This document shows positions 13,102 through 25,639 of a DNA stretch of 64,000 nt, piece by piece. This DNA is from Moringa oleifera (taxonomy: Eukaryota > Streptophyta > Magnoliopsida > Brassicales > Moringaceae): positions 1,426,001 through 1,490,000 of the forward strand of contig JAJFZO010000882.1 in the NCBI GenBank assembly GCA_021397835.1. The letters are read 5' to 3'. The notes beneath the pieces are model-generated. The model was not told the origin of the DNA and searched no databases. It worked only from the letters and a program-made list of their open reading frames with translations. The translations under genes and the position numbers were made by a program. Positions within the stretch are counted from its first letter, which is position 1; each line of letters begins with the position of its first letter.

Positions 13102-15852
13102 ATGATACTGTTGCGTAGACACCTCCATGGACTGGCAACCAGAGTTGAGATTCCCTACTTGTCCTGTAAAAACCCAGAAAGTTTCTACCACTATCTTCGC
13201 CTACTCTCTTCTTGCGGAGACATCAGGTGTCTTCTTCAACTTCATTGCCGCTTGATAGTCTCAGGCCTTCAGCAAGATGACCACGTGACGACTCATCTCA
13301 TAAGCTCCTACTCTCTGCTTCAAAACGACTTTGCTCGTTTAGTTCTTGATTATACAGTAAACCCAAGTGTTGTTTCATGGAATTCGATGATCAGAGCTTA
13401 TACGAGATCAAACCAACACCGAGAAGCTCTCGACTTGTACAGTTGCATGTTAGACAAAGGAGTACAACCAGACAAGTATACTTTCACTTTTGTTTTGAAG
13501 GCTTGCACCGGTGCTCTGGATTTGCAAGAAGGTGTTTCGGTTCACCGTGATATAGCTCATATGGGTCTTGAATGTGATGTGTATATAGGTACTAGTCTTG
13601 TTCATATGTATAGTAAATTGGGTGATTTGTCGTCGGCAAAAGATATGTTTGATAAAATGCCTGAGAAGGATGTTGTGGTTTGGAATGCAATGATTGCTGG
13701 GTTGTCAAGCGTTGATCCGCATGAGGCATTGGAATTTTTTCGTAGGATGCAAATGGCGGGTGTTGAACCTGATTCTGCAAGCTTGTTAAACTTAATGCTG
13801 GGTGTTTCAAAGTTGTCTAACCTTGATGTTTGTAGGTCTATTCATAGCTATGTGATGAAGAAGGAATTTAATTCAGCTGTTTATAATATGTTGATTGATA
13901 CATACTGTAAGTGTGGTGGTGTTTATGTTGCTCGATGCATCTTCGAGCAGATGCTAGGCCGGGATGATATTTCATGGGGAACCATGATGGCAGGCTATGC
14001 CCATAACGGGTGTTTCCTTGAGGTTTTGGAATTATTTGATGTCATGAAAAGAGAGTGTGTTAGAATGAATAAGGTAGTGGCTGCAAGTCTTGCAGTGGCT
14101 GCTGGAGAAATAGGAAATTTGGAGAAAGGGAGGGAGATTCATGAATGTGTTATGCAGCAAGGGTTTGACAAAGACTTTTCAGTTGCTACTTCAATAATGA
14201 CCATGTATGCGAAGTGTGGAGAACTAGCAAAAGCGAAACAATTTTTTGATGAACTTCATGAAAGGGACTTAGTTGCTTGGTCTGCAATTGTTGCTGCCTT
14301 CTTGCAAGCAGGTTATCCTGAAGAAGCTCTTTCTTTGTTCCAAATTATGCAAAATGAAAACTTGAGACCAAATAGTGTTACTTTGTTAAGTGTTCTTCGA
14401 GCTTGTGCAGAACTATCATCCTTGAGGTTAGGTAAGAGCATACACTGCTATGCTGTGAAGGCCAATATTGATTCTCATATCGCAGCTGCAACAGCCCTTA
14501 TTTCAATGTACGCTAAATGTGGTTTCTTGACTCCTGCACTGGTTATATTCAACAGGATGCCAAGTAAAGATGTTGTGACTTGGAACGCTTTGATAAATGG
14601 CTATGCTCTGGCTGGTGAGGCTCATGGTGCGATAGAGATGTTCCGTAAACTACAATTATCTGAAGTGAAACCAGACCCAGGAACGATGGTGGGTTTACTT
14701 CCACCTTGTGCCCTCTTGAATAACCTAGATCACGGTTCCTGCATCCATGGGACAATTCTGAAATGTGGGTTTCACTCTGACAGTCATGTACAGCATGCTC
14801 TTATTGACATGTATGCCAAATGTGGAAGCTTTTCCTTAGCTGTATTCTTGTTTAACCAGACTGAGTTCACAAAAGGTATTGTATCTTGGAACATAATGAT
14901 TGCAGGATATATGCAAAATGGGCATGCAAAGGAAGCTATTTCTGCTTATCATCAAATGAAACTAGAGAACTTCCAGCCTAATTTAGCCACAATTGTGAGC
15001 GTTCTCCCTGCAGCAGCATTTTTGGCAGCCTTAAAAGAAGGCATGGCTATTCATGCCACTATCATCCGAATGGGATTTCAATCTTATAAACTAGTTGGAA
15101 ATAGTCTCATTGATATGTATGCTAAATGCGGATGGCTTGATTACTCCGAGAAATGTTTTCATGAAATGGAAAATAAAGACACAGTTTCATGGAATGGAAT
15201 GCTTGCAGGGTATGCTATCCATGGCCTAGGGGACTCTGCTGTTTCACTTTTCTCACTCATGCAAGAGGGGAATGTTCAGGTTGATTCAATATCCTTTATC
15301 AATGTTCTGTCTGCTTGTAGACACGCAGGATTAGTAGAAGAAGGGAGGAAAATATTTCATTCTATGCGTGAAAAGCACCATATTGAACCCAATCTACAAC
15401 ATTATGCTTGCATGGTAGATCTGTTAGGTCGTGCTGGTTTACTTGATGAGACAGCAGCTCTTATAAAGAGAATGCCGATGAAACCTGATGCAGGAGTTTG
15501 GGGAGCTCTGTTAAGCTCATCTAGAATGCATTCCAATGTACAACTGGCTGAAGTTGCATTGGATCATCTTGTCAAACTTGAGCCTGGAAACCGCACTCAT
15601 AATGTGGTCCTTTCAAGCATATATGCTAAATATGGAAGGTGGGTGGATACAGGCAACACAAGATCAAAGGTCAATCAGACAGGGCTGAAGAAATCTCCAG
15701 GATGCAGCTGGGTTGAGGATAAGAACAAGGTCCATGCATTCCTGGCTGATGACAGGAGCCACCCCGAGTTCAACAGAATGCATAACATGTTGAACCTACT
15801 GCTCCAGGAGATGGAGAAAATGGGGCATGTTCCTGACCAGGAGCTCATTTGA
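13102..15852 (+). CDS. PLS-class pentatricopeptide repeat protein, E/E+ subgroup (At2g39620-like)
   Basis: Organelle RNA-binding protein; PLS-class members with E domains usually specify C-to-U editing sites and recruit a DYW deaminase in trans. It is a single 916-residue exon, typical of the family. Repeats run from about residue 60 to 800, recognisable by repeated VVSWNSMI, YAKCG, EALSLF and PD-x-TF/TL signatures. The C-terminal part (about 800-916) has the E and E+ motifs, with MKPDAGVWGALLSSSRMH and GCSWVEDKNKVHAF, and stops without a DYW domain. By memory it matches Arabidopsis At2g39620 (PCMP-E33), which is about 80 residues shorter; the longer N-terminus here probably includes the targeting peptide. 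No frameshift or stop interrupts the frame. Whether it goes to mitochondria or plastids cannot be read from the sequence. Confidence 0.95.
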   Translation: MILLRRHLHGLATRVEIPYLSCKNPESFYHYLRLLSSCGDIRCLLQLHCRLIVSGLQQDDHVTTHLISSYSLLQNDFARLVLDYTVNPSVVSWNSMIRAYTRSNQHREALDLYSCMLDKGVQPDKYTFTFVLKACTGALDLQEGVSVHRDIAHMGLECDVYIGTSLVHMYSKLGDLSSAKDMFDKMPEKDVVVWNAMIAGLSSVDPHEALEFFRRMQMAGVEPDSASLLNLMLGVSKLSNLDVCRSIHSYVMKKEFNSAVYNMLIDTYCKCGGVYVARCIFEQMLGRDDISWGTMMAGYAHNGCFLEVLELFDVMKRECVRMNKVVAASLAVAAGEIGNLEKGREIHECVMQQGFDKDFSVATSIMTMYAKCGELAKAKQFFDELHERDLVAWSAIVAAFLQAGYPEEALSLFQIMQNENLRPNSVTLLSVLRACAELSSLRLGKSIHCYAVKANIDSHIAAATALISMYAKCGFLTPALVIFNRMPSKDVVTWNALINGYALAGEAHGAIEMFRKLQLSEVKPDPGTMVGLLPPCALLNNLDHGSCIHGTILKCGFHSDSHVQHALIDMYAKCGSFSLAVFLFNQTEFTKGIVSWNIMIAGYMQNGHAKEAISAYHQMKLENFQPNLATIVSVLPAAAFLAALKEGMAIHATIIRMGFQSYKLVGNSLIDMYAKCGWLDYSEKCFHEMENKDTVSWNGMLAGYAIHGLGDSAVSLFSLMQEGNVQVDSISFINVLSACRHAGLVEEGRKIFHSMREKHHIEPNLQHYACMVDLLGRAGLLDETAALIKRMPMKPDAGVWGALLSSSRMHSNVQLAEVALDHLVKLEPGNRTHNVVLSSIYAKYGRWVDTGNTRSKVNQTGLKKSPGCSWVEDKNKVHAFLADDRSHPEFNRMHNMLNLLLQEMEKMGHVPDQELI

Positions 15853-16109
15853 TTTGCATAATATGAACACATAGTTGTTTCTTCAATGGTAACAGCTATA
15901 CACTTTGCTGTAATTTGTTATATCCTCTCAATGTGAAACCTGGATCAGCAATCCAGAGAGCAAAGGCTCGCCATGCTTGTGAGGATTGTTAACGAAAACA
16001 GAAAAGAAAATAAAAACATGCCACAAGATGATAATCAATGGGTGTAATTGCAGAGTTTTAGGTCATGCTCAAACCATAATAATTTAAAACTTCAAATAGT
16101 TAGCAAGAA

Positions 16110-16181
16110 GGGTCCATAGCTCAGTGGTAGAGCATTTGACTGCAGATCAAGAGGTCACCGGTTCGAACCCGGTTGGGCCCT
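16110..16181 (+). tRNA. trnC-GCA: tRNA-Cys (GCA)
   Basis: A 72-nt cloverleaf with a 7-bp acceptor stem (GGGTCCA with TGGGCCC, one G-U pair), then the discriminator U at 16181. The D-arm carries the A box TAGCTCAGTGG, and the T-arm carries the B box GGTTCGAACCC. The anticodon loop CTGCAGA holds GCA at 16142-16144. There is no intron and no encoded CCA, as expected for a nuclear plant tRNA. A T-run about 25 bases downstream (near 16206) could end pol III transcription. Confidence 0.97.
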
Positions 16182-17163
16182 CAGTGGAATTTAATTTATG
16201 CTACAGTTTTTTGGAACCCTTTTTCAAGTTGATTTTTGTCGTTTTACCTTCATGGGCAATGATAACAACAAGATTGCTGTCTTATCAGCATCAGTTAATC
16301 AATCCATGTTCTTGATACATACAAAAATCCAAACCTTTACACATACAAAGTGTTCAAGCCAAGTACTAATATTGCATTATTGATAATCCTTATTCAAAGG
16401 AAATAATAATGTTGTACCCATGATTGCATACATGGAAAAGACAAGAACAGTATGCTATAAGATTTACTAAATCGGCAGAACTCTTAGAGAGGGTAGGATT
16501 CATTTCAGTAGAAAAAAGTTGATTTACATAAGGATCAAACAGTCCCAAAGGAGAAAAAAAAAAAAAAACTGTCAATCACAACACATCTATAATCTATTAC
16601 TCTTGGTTCAGGAATGCTGAATTGCTAAATAAATAAGGGCTGGCAACTTGGGGTGAACAAAACTACTCTTCCTTTCATCAGTAGCCAAATGGTTCAGCAG
16701 CCAGAATACAGAAAGCATTCAAGCCCACAAAGGAAGGTAACAACAGAAATTTCTGCATAAATTCTGTGTAAGAGAAAAGCAAATGAGTCCAAGGTTTAAG
16801 CATATATCATGCTGATTCAAAGCAACTTATTTTATTTTATTTTTTATGTATTCATGTAATGTATATATGTAATTATGTATGTATGTATCAGGACATGAGT
16901 GCATGAATACAAGCTTGAAAAGCTAGTCAAAAGCATGACAGGTGAAATAGGGTTAAAATTAAAATTTCCTAATGCAGCATTCCGTGACCAAATAGCATTA
17001 AAAATGTTCCTTGTCCATTTAACATCCAGGCAAATTATCAACTAGACAAAAGAATAGGAATGATTCTAAAATTTTCAGCATGATCAATTGATTGATCCAA
17101 TGAAATGCATCTGGGAATGTTTAAGCTGAACCCAGAAGGGGTATGGCAAGCTCACCTTACCTG
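16182..17163. other. Spacer between tRNA-Cys and the ELP1 3' end
   Basis: No coding region is supported. The right-hand few hundred bases probably include the ELP1 3' UTR (read leftward). A poly-A run at about 16553-16568 and TA/TG-rich patches near 16850-16890 are simple sequence. Confidence 0.5.
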
Positions 17164-20100
17164 TCAAGGAGATATGAACACATTAGACTGCCAAGAAAAG
17201 GCATCTGAATTTTGCAGTTCACTTCTTAGTATTTGCACATAATGCTCCAAGTTATGTGCATGCTCATTAATGGTATCGGTGGACATTGTATCCTCAGCAA
17301 GTTTGACTGCTGCTCTTTGAGAAAGTTCAAAGTTCTCTCCTGTATGTTGCAGCTTCCGTGCAGATTCTTCCTGGCCAAGCATCACAAGGGCAACCAACAA
17401 AGATTTAAGCTCGCGCTTTGCTCCAACTGTCAAGGACATGCCCTTCAAATGTTCAACCAGAGCCATCTCCTCATCAGGGCTACAATGTCCACAAATTTCA
17501 GCCATTAGCTCATTACTGAACATTGACCTAAAAGAAAGAATGGGGAGAAAAAAATGGAAGCTCCGAAACTTGAATGACTAGTATACCTTCCAGGACGAAT
17601 TTTTCCTCTATTTCTCCGACGCCTAATGCCTCTTGCCTTACTGGCCACAGTGGAGCTGACAGAAGCAGTAGAGCCCTTCCGTGTCCTGTTCATGGAACAA
17701 CACAAGCAAATTAAGTCAAGCAGCTTGGCCTAATGGCAAAAAAATGATGGACATTAATAGAAATCAATGGTACACTGTGTACATGCAGTTCAGCAGGAAA
17801 CAAAGAAAGTAACTCTAGACAAGTAGAGAGAGAGAGAGAGAGAGAGAAGTAACCATGGCTAGACCAGCCACAAGACTAAATATTTAACAAGTATCTTTGC
17901 TAATATTCAAGTAGATAAAAATAACACAGTAAGTATTAACTCATGTGAGAGGTAAAAAGTCTTTTGCTTCGGTTTTGGTCACCGTCCTCTCATAGTTAAT
18001 CATATGAATAGAAGTAACCACAACTATTACCATTACAAAACAAGGGAACAATTAATGGTGCAGACTGGAACTGTAAGTTACTTTATGGTTCTCTAAACTA
18101 GCTAAACATGAATCATGTTCATTGCAACCAGTAAACAATGAAATATTCATATCACTGATAAATAACCAGGGGGAAAGCAGTACCAGTTTCTTTCTTAAAT
18201 AATGACATGAATATCACATAAAGCTTCTTACTGTAAAGCCTAAAGATGAGGTATAAACCGGATAGACAAAAGTATTGCATTGCTTTCATGCCTTCCGATA
18301 GAGCAAACTCAAGGTCACAAAGGACACAGTTACCAAAATCATTAGACTGGAAATAATGCAGAAGATGTGAAATGGCACACCCAGTGAAATAAAAATATGA
18401 GATACTACAAGCTCTAGTAAAGCACAATGAACTCTAGATCCTAAGCACATAACATAAAGTGAGAGAAGATACCTTGCTGTGTAGGCACTCATTCCACTGA
18501 ATGTACTGCTAGTTTCTGAAGCAATATCATCATCAAGATCATTCATAGACCTTTCCTCTGACTGGAGCTTCGCTGCAAGCAGCAATCTTCTCTGTCGAAC
18601 AGCTAAGTAACGAGTCAAGTACTTCCCTACTTTTTCTAATCCTTCCTCGTATTCACCTATTAGATTGCTAGCACATTCTAAAGATGCACTCTTCACTTCT
18701 GAAATTAAATCCTCTCTCATGTGCATAAAAGCAACCCTCAGAGCCTCCTCCCACTCCCTGGCATTGATTAGTAAATTGATTCCACCATTAACATCTCCAC
18801 AATACTCCAGAGCGATTTTGGCAGCTTCTCCTGGCTTGCCCATGGCATGGAGTTCTTCACAGAGCTCATGAGCCAGCTGCGTTATCTCATCCTTTCCCAA
18901 TTTCAGGAGCCCAGCCACTGTAAGCACCCCACTCCAATTACCGCAAGCACGATATGCCTTCAAAGCCTTTTCCAAACTGGAGGAACACAAATAAGCTGTA
19001 GCAGCATCCTCAAAGGATTTTTCATTGCCAAGATGATCTCCCCAAGCCTCAAGGACCTCTACTCTCTTCATAGGATCAGTAATCAATTGAAGTCCCAGAG
19101 GGAAAAGTTGGGGATTTTTTTGGATAAGATTCATACAATCTGCATAATAGGCATCACCTGCGGACGCAATGTGTTTAAGAGCACTCTCAAACCGGTGCAA
19201 CCTAAGGTCAATGTTATAACGCAGCAAGAGATCCGGCATATTTTCCAATTCTTGAAGGAAAGGAAGAAATTCCTTTGGGTCCCGTTGGGAGTTCAATGCC
19301 ACCATAGCTGCAAGGTTCAAATCATAAAGGCCTAGAGCAGCTTCATATACAGCTTCAGAATCTGATAACCATAACAAATGCTTCAGAGCTTCTTCAGCAG
19401 AAGGGCAAGACATTCTCCTTGGGTCATGAGAACTTAATAATTCCATTTCACGGATTGCTTTTACCCTCTCCAGAGCTGACTCAAGAGCTGGGGGATCACT
19501 ACGAGCTAGGGTTGTCAGAATGCACAGCTCCCTTGCAGGACTTTCTGGTATTTGTTCCTCAAGAGCCCTCCTTATAGCCAGCAGCACTGAGGAGACTTTG
19601 TTATTAACATCAAAATTCATGAAATCTTTGAGTTGCATATCCTTAGCTTCCTTTTGGCAAGACAAAGGAAGAAAACTTTTGTAAAGTGTCTCTGTAATGT
19701 TTTCATTCTTCATGGTACAAACAAACTCAGTTATATGGCTCAAGTTGTTGACCTGTTTGACAAACTCTGAAGCAGATTGGAGAAATGCTTGCCAACCACA
19801 ATGGTCAACAATAACATTAAAATCTATCCTATGCCGCCTTACCATGTTTATTGCATCTTTAAAACGCTCTTGGACCAAAGCATTGACAATTGAGGCAAGG
19901 ACCAGTTTTCTTGGATAAACGCATTCTAGATTTCCCCGGGTAGTTTGTAATATGATTGCAGCTTCATCCCCATGCAAGACACCAATTATTTTGGCACCTC
20001 TTTCCCATACATTTATAAAGTTCATATTTTCCTCTTCTCTTCTTCTACTACCATGCACAAAGGTATCATGCTTTAACTCTAATTCCCCATTCAATATATC

Positions 20101-23041
20101 ACTAATGTCAACAATAAAGAGCAGATCCTGTTTAGTTCCAACAATTACATCTGTGACCACATTATCAGCCAACTTGGAGTAAAATGAGAAACTGCCGCAG
20201 TTATTACATAGTATTCTGCCACTGACATGCAACCTGCCTATGTCATCAATTCCAAAAAGTAAAGGCTTCAGCAGCTCACCATCACCAACCGGAACCACCC
20301 TCATCCAAGGGCAAGATGAGGAAAAGCTGATATGACCATATTTCAGAGCATCTCCAGTGACACCCAACTTTGATGTATACTCCGAGATTTGTCCACCATC
20401 AAACTGAATAAATGCTGAAGATCGTTTAGTAGGATTTGGTGCAACAGAGATTACTAACTTTTTCAGAGAAGTTTGATAGGAAACTTGGGCTTGCCAGCCT
20501 GAGCATGTCACTAAACCTGGGACATGATCCTCAGAACACACAAGCTCAATCTCCTGCATATAAAAGCCATGAAGTCCGTCCTTACTTGATGAGGTTTGCA
20601 AAAAGTGATTGCTTTGACTAAACCCATAATGAGAAACGGTGAGAAGTTTATGGGAATCCAACCATATAAGATGTACGAAAGAACCCACTGCTGTTTCAGA
20701 GACAGCAGCTTCAACATTGAATTCTTTGCCTTCTAATTCTTCCCAAGTCTCAGTGGCAGGAAGCTCCATGGCACAAAGACAACCATCTGATAAAAACACA
20801 GCTAAATAATTTTTAGAGTTCCTGGAGTAAAAGGCCATGTCCCGGACAATACTAGGAAATTTTAGGTTGAACAAGTACATAGGAGGAGGCATCAAGGACA
20901 GAGAAAGAGGAGTTACAAGGATCTGGGAATCATCAATTACTAATGCTGTTGAGTTCTCCATAACGGCTGTCATCCATATGAAGTTGTAAAGGGTAACCTG
21001 CCCACTAAGAGTCCAACAAATCATTTGTAGTGGCTTTGTTGGATCCCACATGAACCTAACTTCATCTTCTTTCAAGTATCTAACTTCATGTTTTAAGTAC
21101 CAATGGTTGTTGCCAAAGAACCATAGTTTAATAGAGTCATACTTTTCACACCTGACAACAGCTGCAAGAAGATCTGAAGTGCAATTCCACTTCAGAATAT
21201 CTGCAGTTGCATCAACTGGCTCATTGATGTTGAATGAGCTTCTTTCCAGTCCATTTCTCTCAAAGAAAACAATTGAGGGGCTCCTATTCTCTGCTTTCTT
21301 GTCATAAACAGCGGCAATTTTTGCCCCACTAGGCATCCATTCCAGAATTGCTCCCATGAATTCCTTTGATTCTGAAGAAGCATGCAGAGCACCAGAATCA
21401 CGCTCCCAAATTTTAATTTTCTTAAGCCTCGAATTATTATTGTAAACCTCACTCAGAGTTGCAAAGTATTTGCCATCTCCCCGCCAAGAAATGGGGTTCT
21501 TGCATGTATATCTGGAAGACAATTCTGGTTCACCTGAAACCACAGTTTAGTGAAAAAAATTATTCAAATGCCATAGACAGAAGATACTTACATATCAAGT
21601 GTCCAATGCATAAACTTGTTCTCAAATGGATGCCTACAAGGATCATTAGCAAATGATATCTCTCCGCTGCAATGCAAGGCCAAACGAATAAAAAGGTACT
21701 GATTAAAATTAAGAATAATGGAGAGAGGTCCTTACGTACGTCAACTTCGTCAGGAAGATCCTCCAGTGCAGTCTCATATAACAAATCCCAATCATGAGTC
21801 ATCACTAGTAACTGTTGAGAACCAGTAATTATACCAAGTAGATCTCCATCTGGACTGGGTGAGATGCACTCAACACCACCCTCCACCCGACCAACAACTT
21901 CGGTTGTATTACCATCCACATTATGCAGCAGTAAAAGTCCATCTGAAGTCCCCATAATCAGTGCTTCCTTCTCCATAAGATAATCAAAGGATGTAATGAA
22001 GTCCCCAGGCTCCAAATCAATGGCATCCACCTCCGCTGGTAATGATGTTTCAATCCATGCCTTCCCACTCTGACAAATACAACAAATTCAATCAGGGGAA
22101 AAAAAAAAAAAAAGCTTATACAAACAGACAATGAGGGTCATACAATATCACTCAAAGAAACCAATATCCCAAAAGTAATCACCACATAAGAACTTCTCTG
22201 GCAACTAACATTCCAAAATGTTATGAACAGGAAATCAAACTGAATTATTTACCACACATGTGCGAGAAGCATAGCACCTGTAGTGTAAATAGCTAACAAT
22301 GTTCCTTTCTCTTAACTATCACTTCACTCCTGGATTCGTCCTGTTCTAAGCTATAAAAATCAATAAAGGAAGGTATCATGGAAAATTAATGAATTTAATC
22401 CTAGTTTCTCAAGTTAGTCTCGGATTTTCACCAACTATGTTCCTAACAAGTAGCATCAATGTACAGTCGTTTTAGCTTCATATTAACCACATGCTCCATC
22501 CAAAGAAAATAACAGAAAAGAAAACAATCAACAATCCTGAACCGTGGCCTTTCCTGTATTTAATACACAATAAAACAAATAATACAAAATCATACTACAG
22601 AAAGAAAAACGTTATCCCTTCCTAAACCAAGGGAAAACATGCAATGGAAATATTCATTTCCCTTTATCAGTTTCCCCAGCATCCCAACAGACTAATTGAG
22701 CAAACCAAAACCAAGGTCATTCTCAACTTAATTTCTACAACCATCTCAAACGTGAACCTGCTCTATGAAATATAGAGATACCAATACATTACATGCCCAT
22801 GTACGTACATACATATAAAGAGTGCACATATATACATAGATAGATATGTGAGTGCATGAAAATAAACACCAAAAATACTTACTTGGAATGAGGAAAGGTG
22901 AATGGTATATATGAAATTAGCGGAAGAAACGAAGAACAAGCGGTTCCGCTCGATGTCGAGCGCAGAGAAGAGCAAAGCCTCAGGCTTTGACTGTAACTTT
23001 AGATTCAGAGGAATCTCTGAGTACAGCTTAAGGTTATTCAT
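17164..23041 (-). CDS. ELP1: Elongator complex protein 1 (ELP1/IKAP; Arabidopsis ELO2/ABO1)
   Basis: Scaffold subunit of Elongator, which installs cm5/mcm5-type modifications on wobble uridine of tRNAs and in plants affects leaf form and stress and ABA responses. Five coding exons join in phase: 23041-22883, 22069-21736, 21533-18473, 17685-17587 and 17479-17164, giving 1322 residues (Arabidopsis about 1319). The N-terminal two-thirds is the WD40 double-propeller region (for example ISWRGDGKYFATL, EWMPSGAKIAAVY, LVTPLSLSLMPPPMYLFNL). The C-terminal part is TPR-like helical (HRIDFNVIVD, ELCILTTLARSDPPALE, LNSQRDPKEFLPFLQELE, AGDAYYADCMNLI). A basic patch RGIRRRRNRGKIRPG near residues 1203-1217 fits the nuclear-localisation/tRNA-binding region known from yeast Elp1. 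The protein ends VFISP as in relatives. A second in-frame acceptor at 17528 would add 16 residues (see findings). The start at 23041 matches the family start MNNLKL. Confidence 0.97.
17825..17847. repeat. (GA)n microsatellite in ELP1 intron 3
   Basis: A run of about eleven GA units in the intron between ELP1 exons 3 and 4. Comparable simple runs in the window are (CT)n at 24892-24913 and (CT)n at 59961-59978. Confidence 0.9.
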
Positions 23042-23136
23042 TTTGGAAAGACAAAAACTTCAGGATTGAGCCAAAGTAGTGGAAGCTTGATTTCACCAGC
23101 TATGCATAAAGTCCCAAAGCAAGTGACAGTGAGGAG

Positions 23137-23146
23137 TTTAGGGTTT
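23137..23146 (-). promoter_or_regulatory. Telobox upstream of ELP1
   Basis: AAACCCTAAA on the minus strand lies about 100 bases upstream of the ELP1 start codon, within its probable leader or core promoter. Teloboxes at this distance are common in plant translation-related genes. I infer co-regulation with such genes. Confidence 0.5.
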
Positions 23147-23289
23147 CGAGGGGTTTCAGCCTACAAGAAGAGGAGGCTGTCACTGTGAGCACACAAAAGC
23201 GTGCGCCAAGGAACCAAATTCTAAATTTCCTAAAGGTCATTTGAAAAGCCATATTCCTGTGCGCCAAATATAATCCCACCAACGAATTA

Positions 23290-25639
23290 AATTTTGATCC
23301 ATTGAATTTTATTGAAAATTTTTAATTTAAATTTTTAATAAATATAAAAATAATCAAATTATTATTGGAAATTTTTAATTTTAAAGTCATATTAAATTAT
23401 TTGAATTATTTTTATATTTTAATAATAAAAATATCTTTAAGTTTTTTATATTCATTTAAATAAATATTAATATTAATATTAAATTAATATATTTAAATTA
23501 AATTTATTTATCTTTAAAATTTGATTTAACATATAAAATATAATTCAAAATTTTTAATAATTTCTTTTTTTTGTTATTTATTTGTTTATTTTAAATGACC
23601 TGAGTTGGCTCATTTTATTTTATTCTTGATCTTAATAAGTTGTTTAGATCTTTATTTTGGTTGACTTTATTGTATCAACTCTCCATTTTAGCATATTAAT
23701 ATAAATATATTTTAATTTATAATCATATTATAATTTTTGTTTTAATATTAAATATTTTAAATAATTAAATTTTTATATATTTTTATCTTTTGAATTTTAT
23801 ATCATATAAAAAAAATAATTAAAGATACGATGAAGGAAAGTTTGATATATTGTTTGTTGTTATGATGTTTAGATGGTATAAAATTTAAATATTTACTTAA
23901 TTATATCATGCATGAATTGAATATGATTTTTTTTATAAAGATTAAAAATTATTTAATAATTTAAAAATATCAATGGAAAATTGCATCATTAATCGTTGAA
24001 TTTATTAACTTTGGATTTTAATCTAACCCTATAAGAAAATCCCTCTATTTCAATGACACTTTTCTGCAACATTTACCATTAGAATTACAATGAAATGGAA
24101 CAGTTTCTGAAGAAAACTAAAGTGAAAATTAGAAATCTTGCTATTCTTCATCATATGTTCATATTCTTCATTTCAATTAAATAATGAAGCCGTTGTGCTT
24201 GCAAAGTCAAATGCTCATTTCATCTCTCTCATAACTTAAATCAATATGATCAAATAAATTTTCAGTTTTTCAGATTCAAAGTATAAATGTTGACACTTAT
24301 TTATTATTTTTTTATGCATTCTTATTGATAAAACCAATATCCAACACAAACTTATGCGGCCATCACAGAAATGAGAGATTTGAAGACCTTTAACATATTA
24401 AGATTTTTTATTATTTGATTTATATCAGATTTTTTAACAGATTTTGATGTTATAATTTAATAAATTAAATAATAATTATTTTTAATTTTATGTTAGCATA
24501 ATAGATTATACAAATATCATTTTATCTTTTTGTTTGTTTAATAACTCAAATCAGGAAAGATATTTTATCTCTTCCATTACTAACATCATGACAAATTTTA
24601 GAGTTCTGTTAAACAGAATTCCACGAGTTAATTTTGGAAAACTATGTCAACATTTTGAACAAAGATCAAGAGGTAATTACTTTGGGTTGTTATATTTAAT
24701 CTTTTAGTCATGTTGGATAGTCTAGTATTCTACTAACTAGGTGGTATTGGAAGTTTTACTCAGCCTTCCAGTCAGACTGACCTGATGCTACCCAGTGGTG
24801 GATTTTATATAGAGATATTGAAGTTGGCATTCTCTAAAATGCAACCAAGCCAAGCTCCATATCCATACAGGTTGCCTGCGATCAGAATTTGCTCTCTCTC
24901 TCTCTCTCTCTCTTATTTAGTTTCTTGTCACTGTTTGGTAATCAAGTCCTTGTTTCTCAGCGTCAAACCCAAAAGTTTCAGGGAATGCAAACAAATTTAT
25001 AATGACAACAAATTTATATTCATAGTCCCACCTGCATCTTGGGGACAAACGAAAATGAAGTATGGTGGGTGATTCGTGATAAAAACAAAGACAGATACAA
25101 ATGTCAGCTAGCATTTTGAAGAGGCAAGAAGCAACAGAAAGATCAACACCAATAAAAAAGAAAACTTTTATTCAGGCAAACTTTATGAATTAGTATAAAA
25201 TTTAGGTAATTACAACTTTCAGACAACAACTTTATGAGAATGGGAGTAATAAAAACAACAATAACCATAAATCAGACAACACTGACCAACCAAAGTTACA
25301 AAAGCTTTATGAGGGAAGCGAGACCGATGAGAAAGGAGTATCAAGCTACCTTTCACCTAATAAGATTCACTGTAAGTTATGCCAATAGCTGATGAGCATT
25401 TAAACCTATCACTTATGTTCCTATCCTGTGTGTATATTCCTGTACAACTTAGTTTTACATCCAGTCAGCAACTTCTGATGGCGAAACAGTTATCCAAAAT
25501 TGCCTGTCTGAGTATGGTATTATGCTTTGTAAATTGGGTCCTTTCATGCAACTACTATTAAGGAAAACCATCCCAAAATTGCCATCAATGAATGCTGACA
25601 CTAGCAATCTATTATTCTGACTACTTTGAGGAAAAGACT
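23290..25639. other. AT-rich intergenic DNA between ELP1 and the zinc-finger gene
   Basis: From about 23290 to 24700 the sequence is nearly all A/T with no open frame. From about 24780 it is more complex and includes a (CT)n run at 24892-24913 but no recognisable gene. The last 300-500 bases before 25640 are probably the 3' UTR of the minus-strand zinc-finger gene. Confidence 0.5.

Noticed and set aside
18847..19335. 162-codon plus-strand open frame
   Set aside because: Antisense shadow of the large ELP1 exon 3.
16110..23041. Functional link between the tRNA-Cys gene and neighbouring ELP1
   Set aside because: Elongator acts on tRNAs with U34; tRNA-Cys(GCA) has G34, so adjacency is most likely chance.
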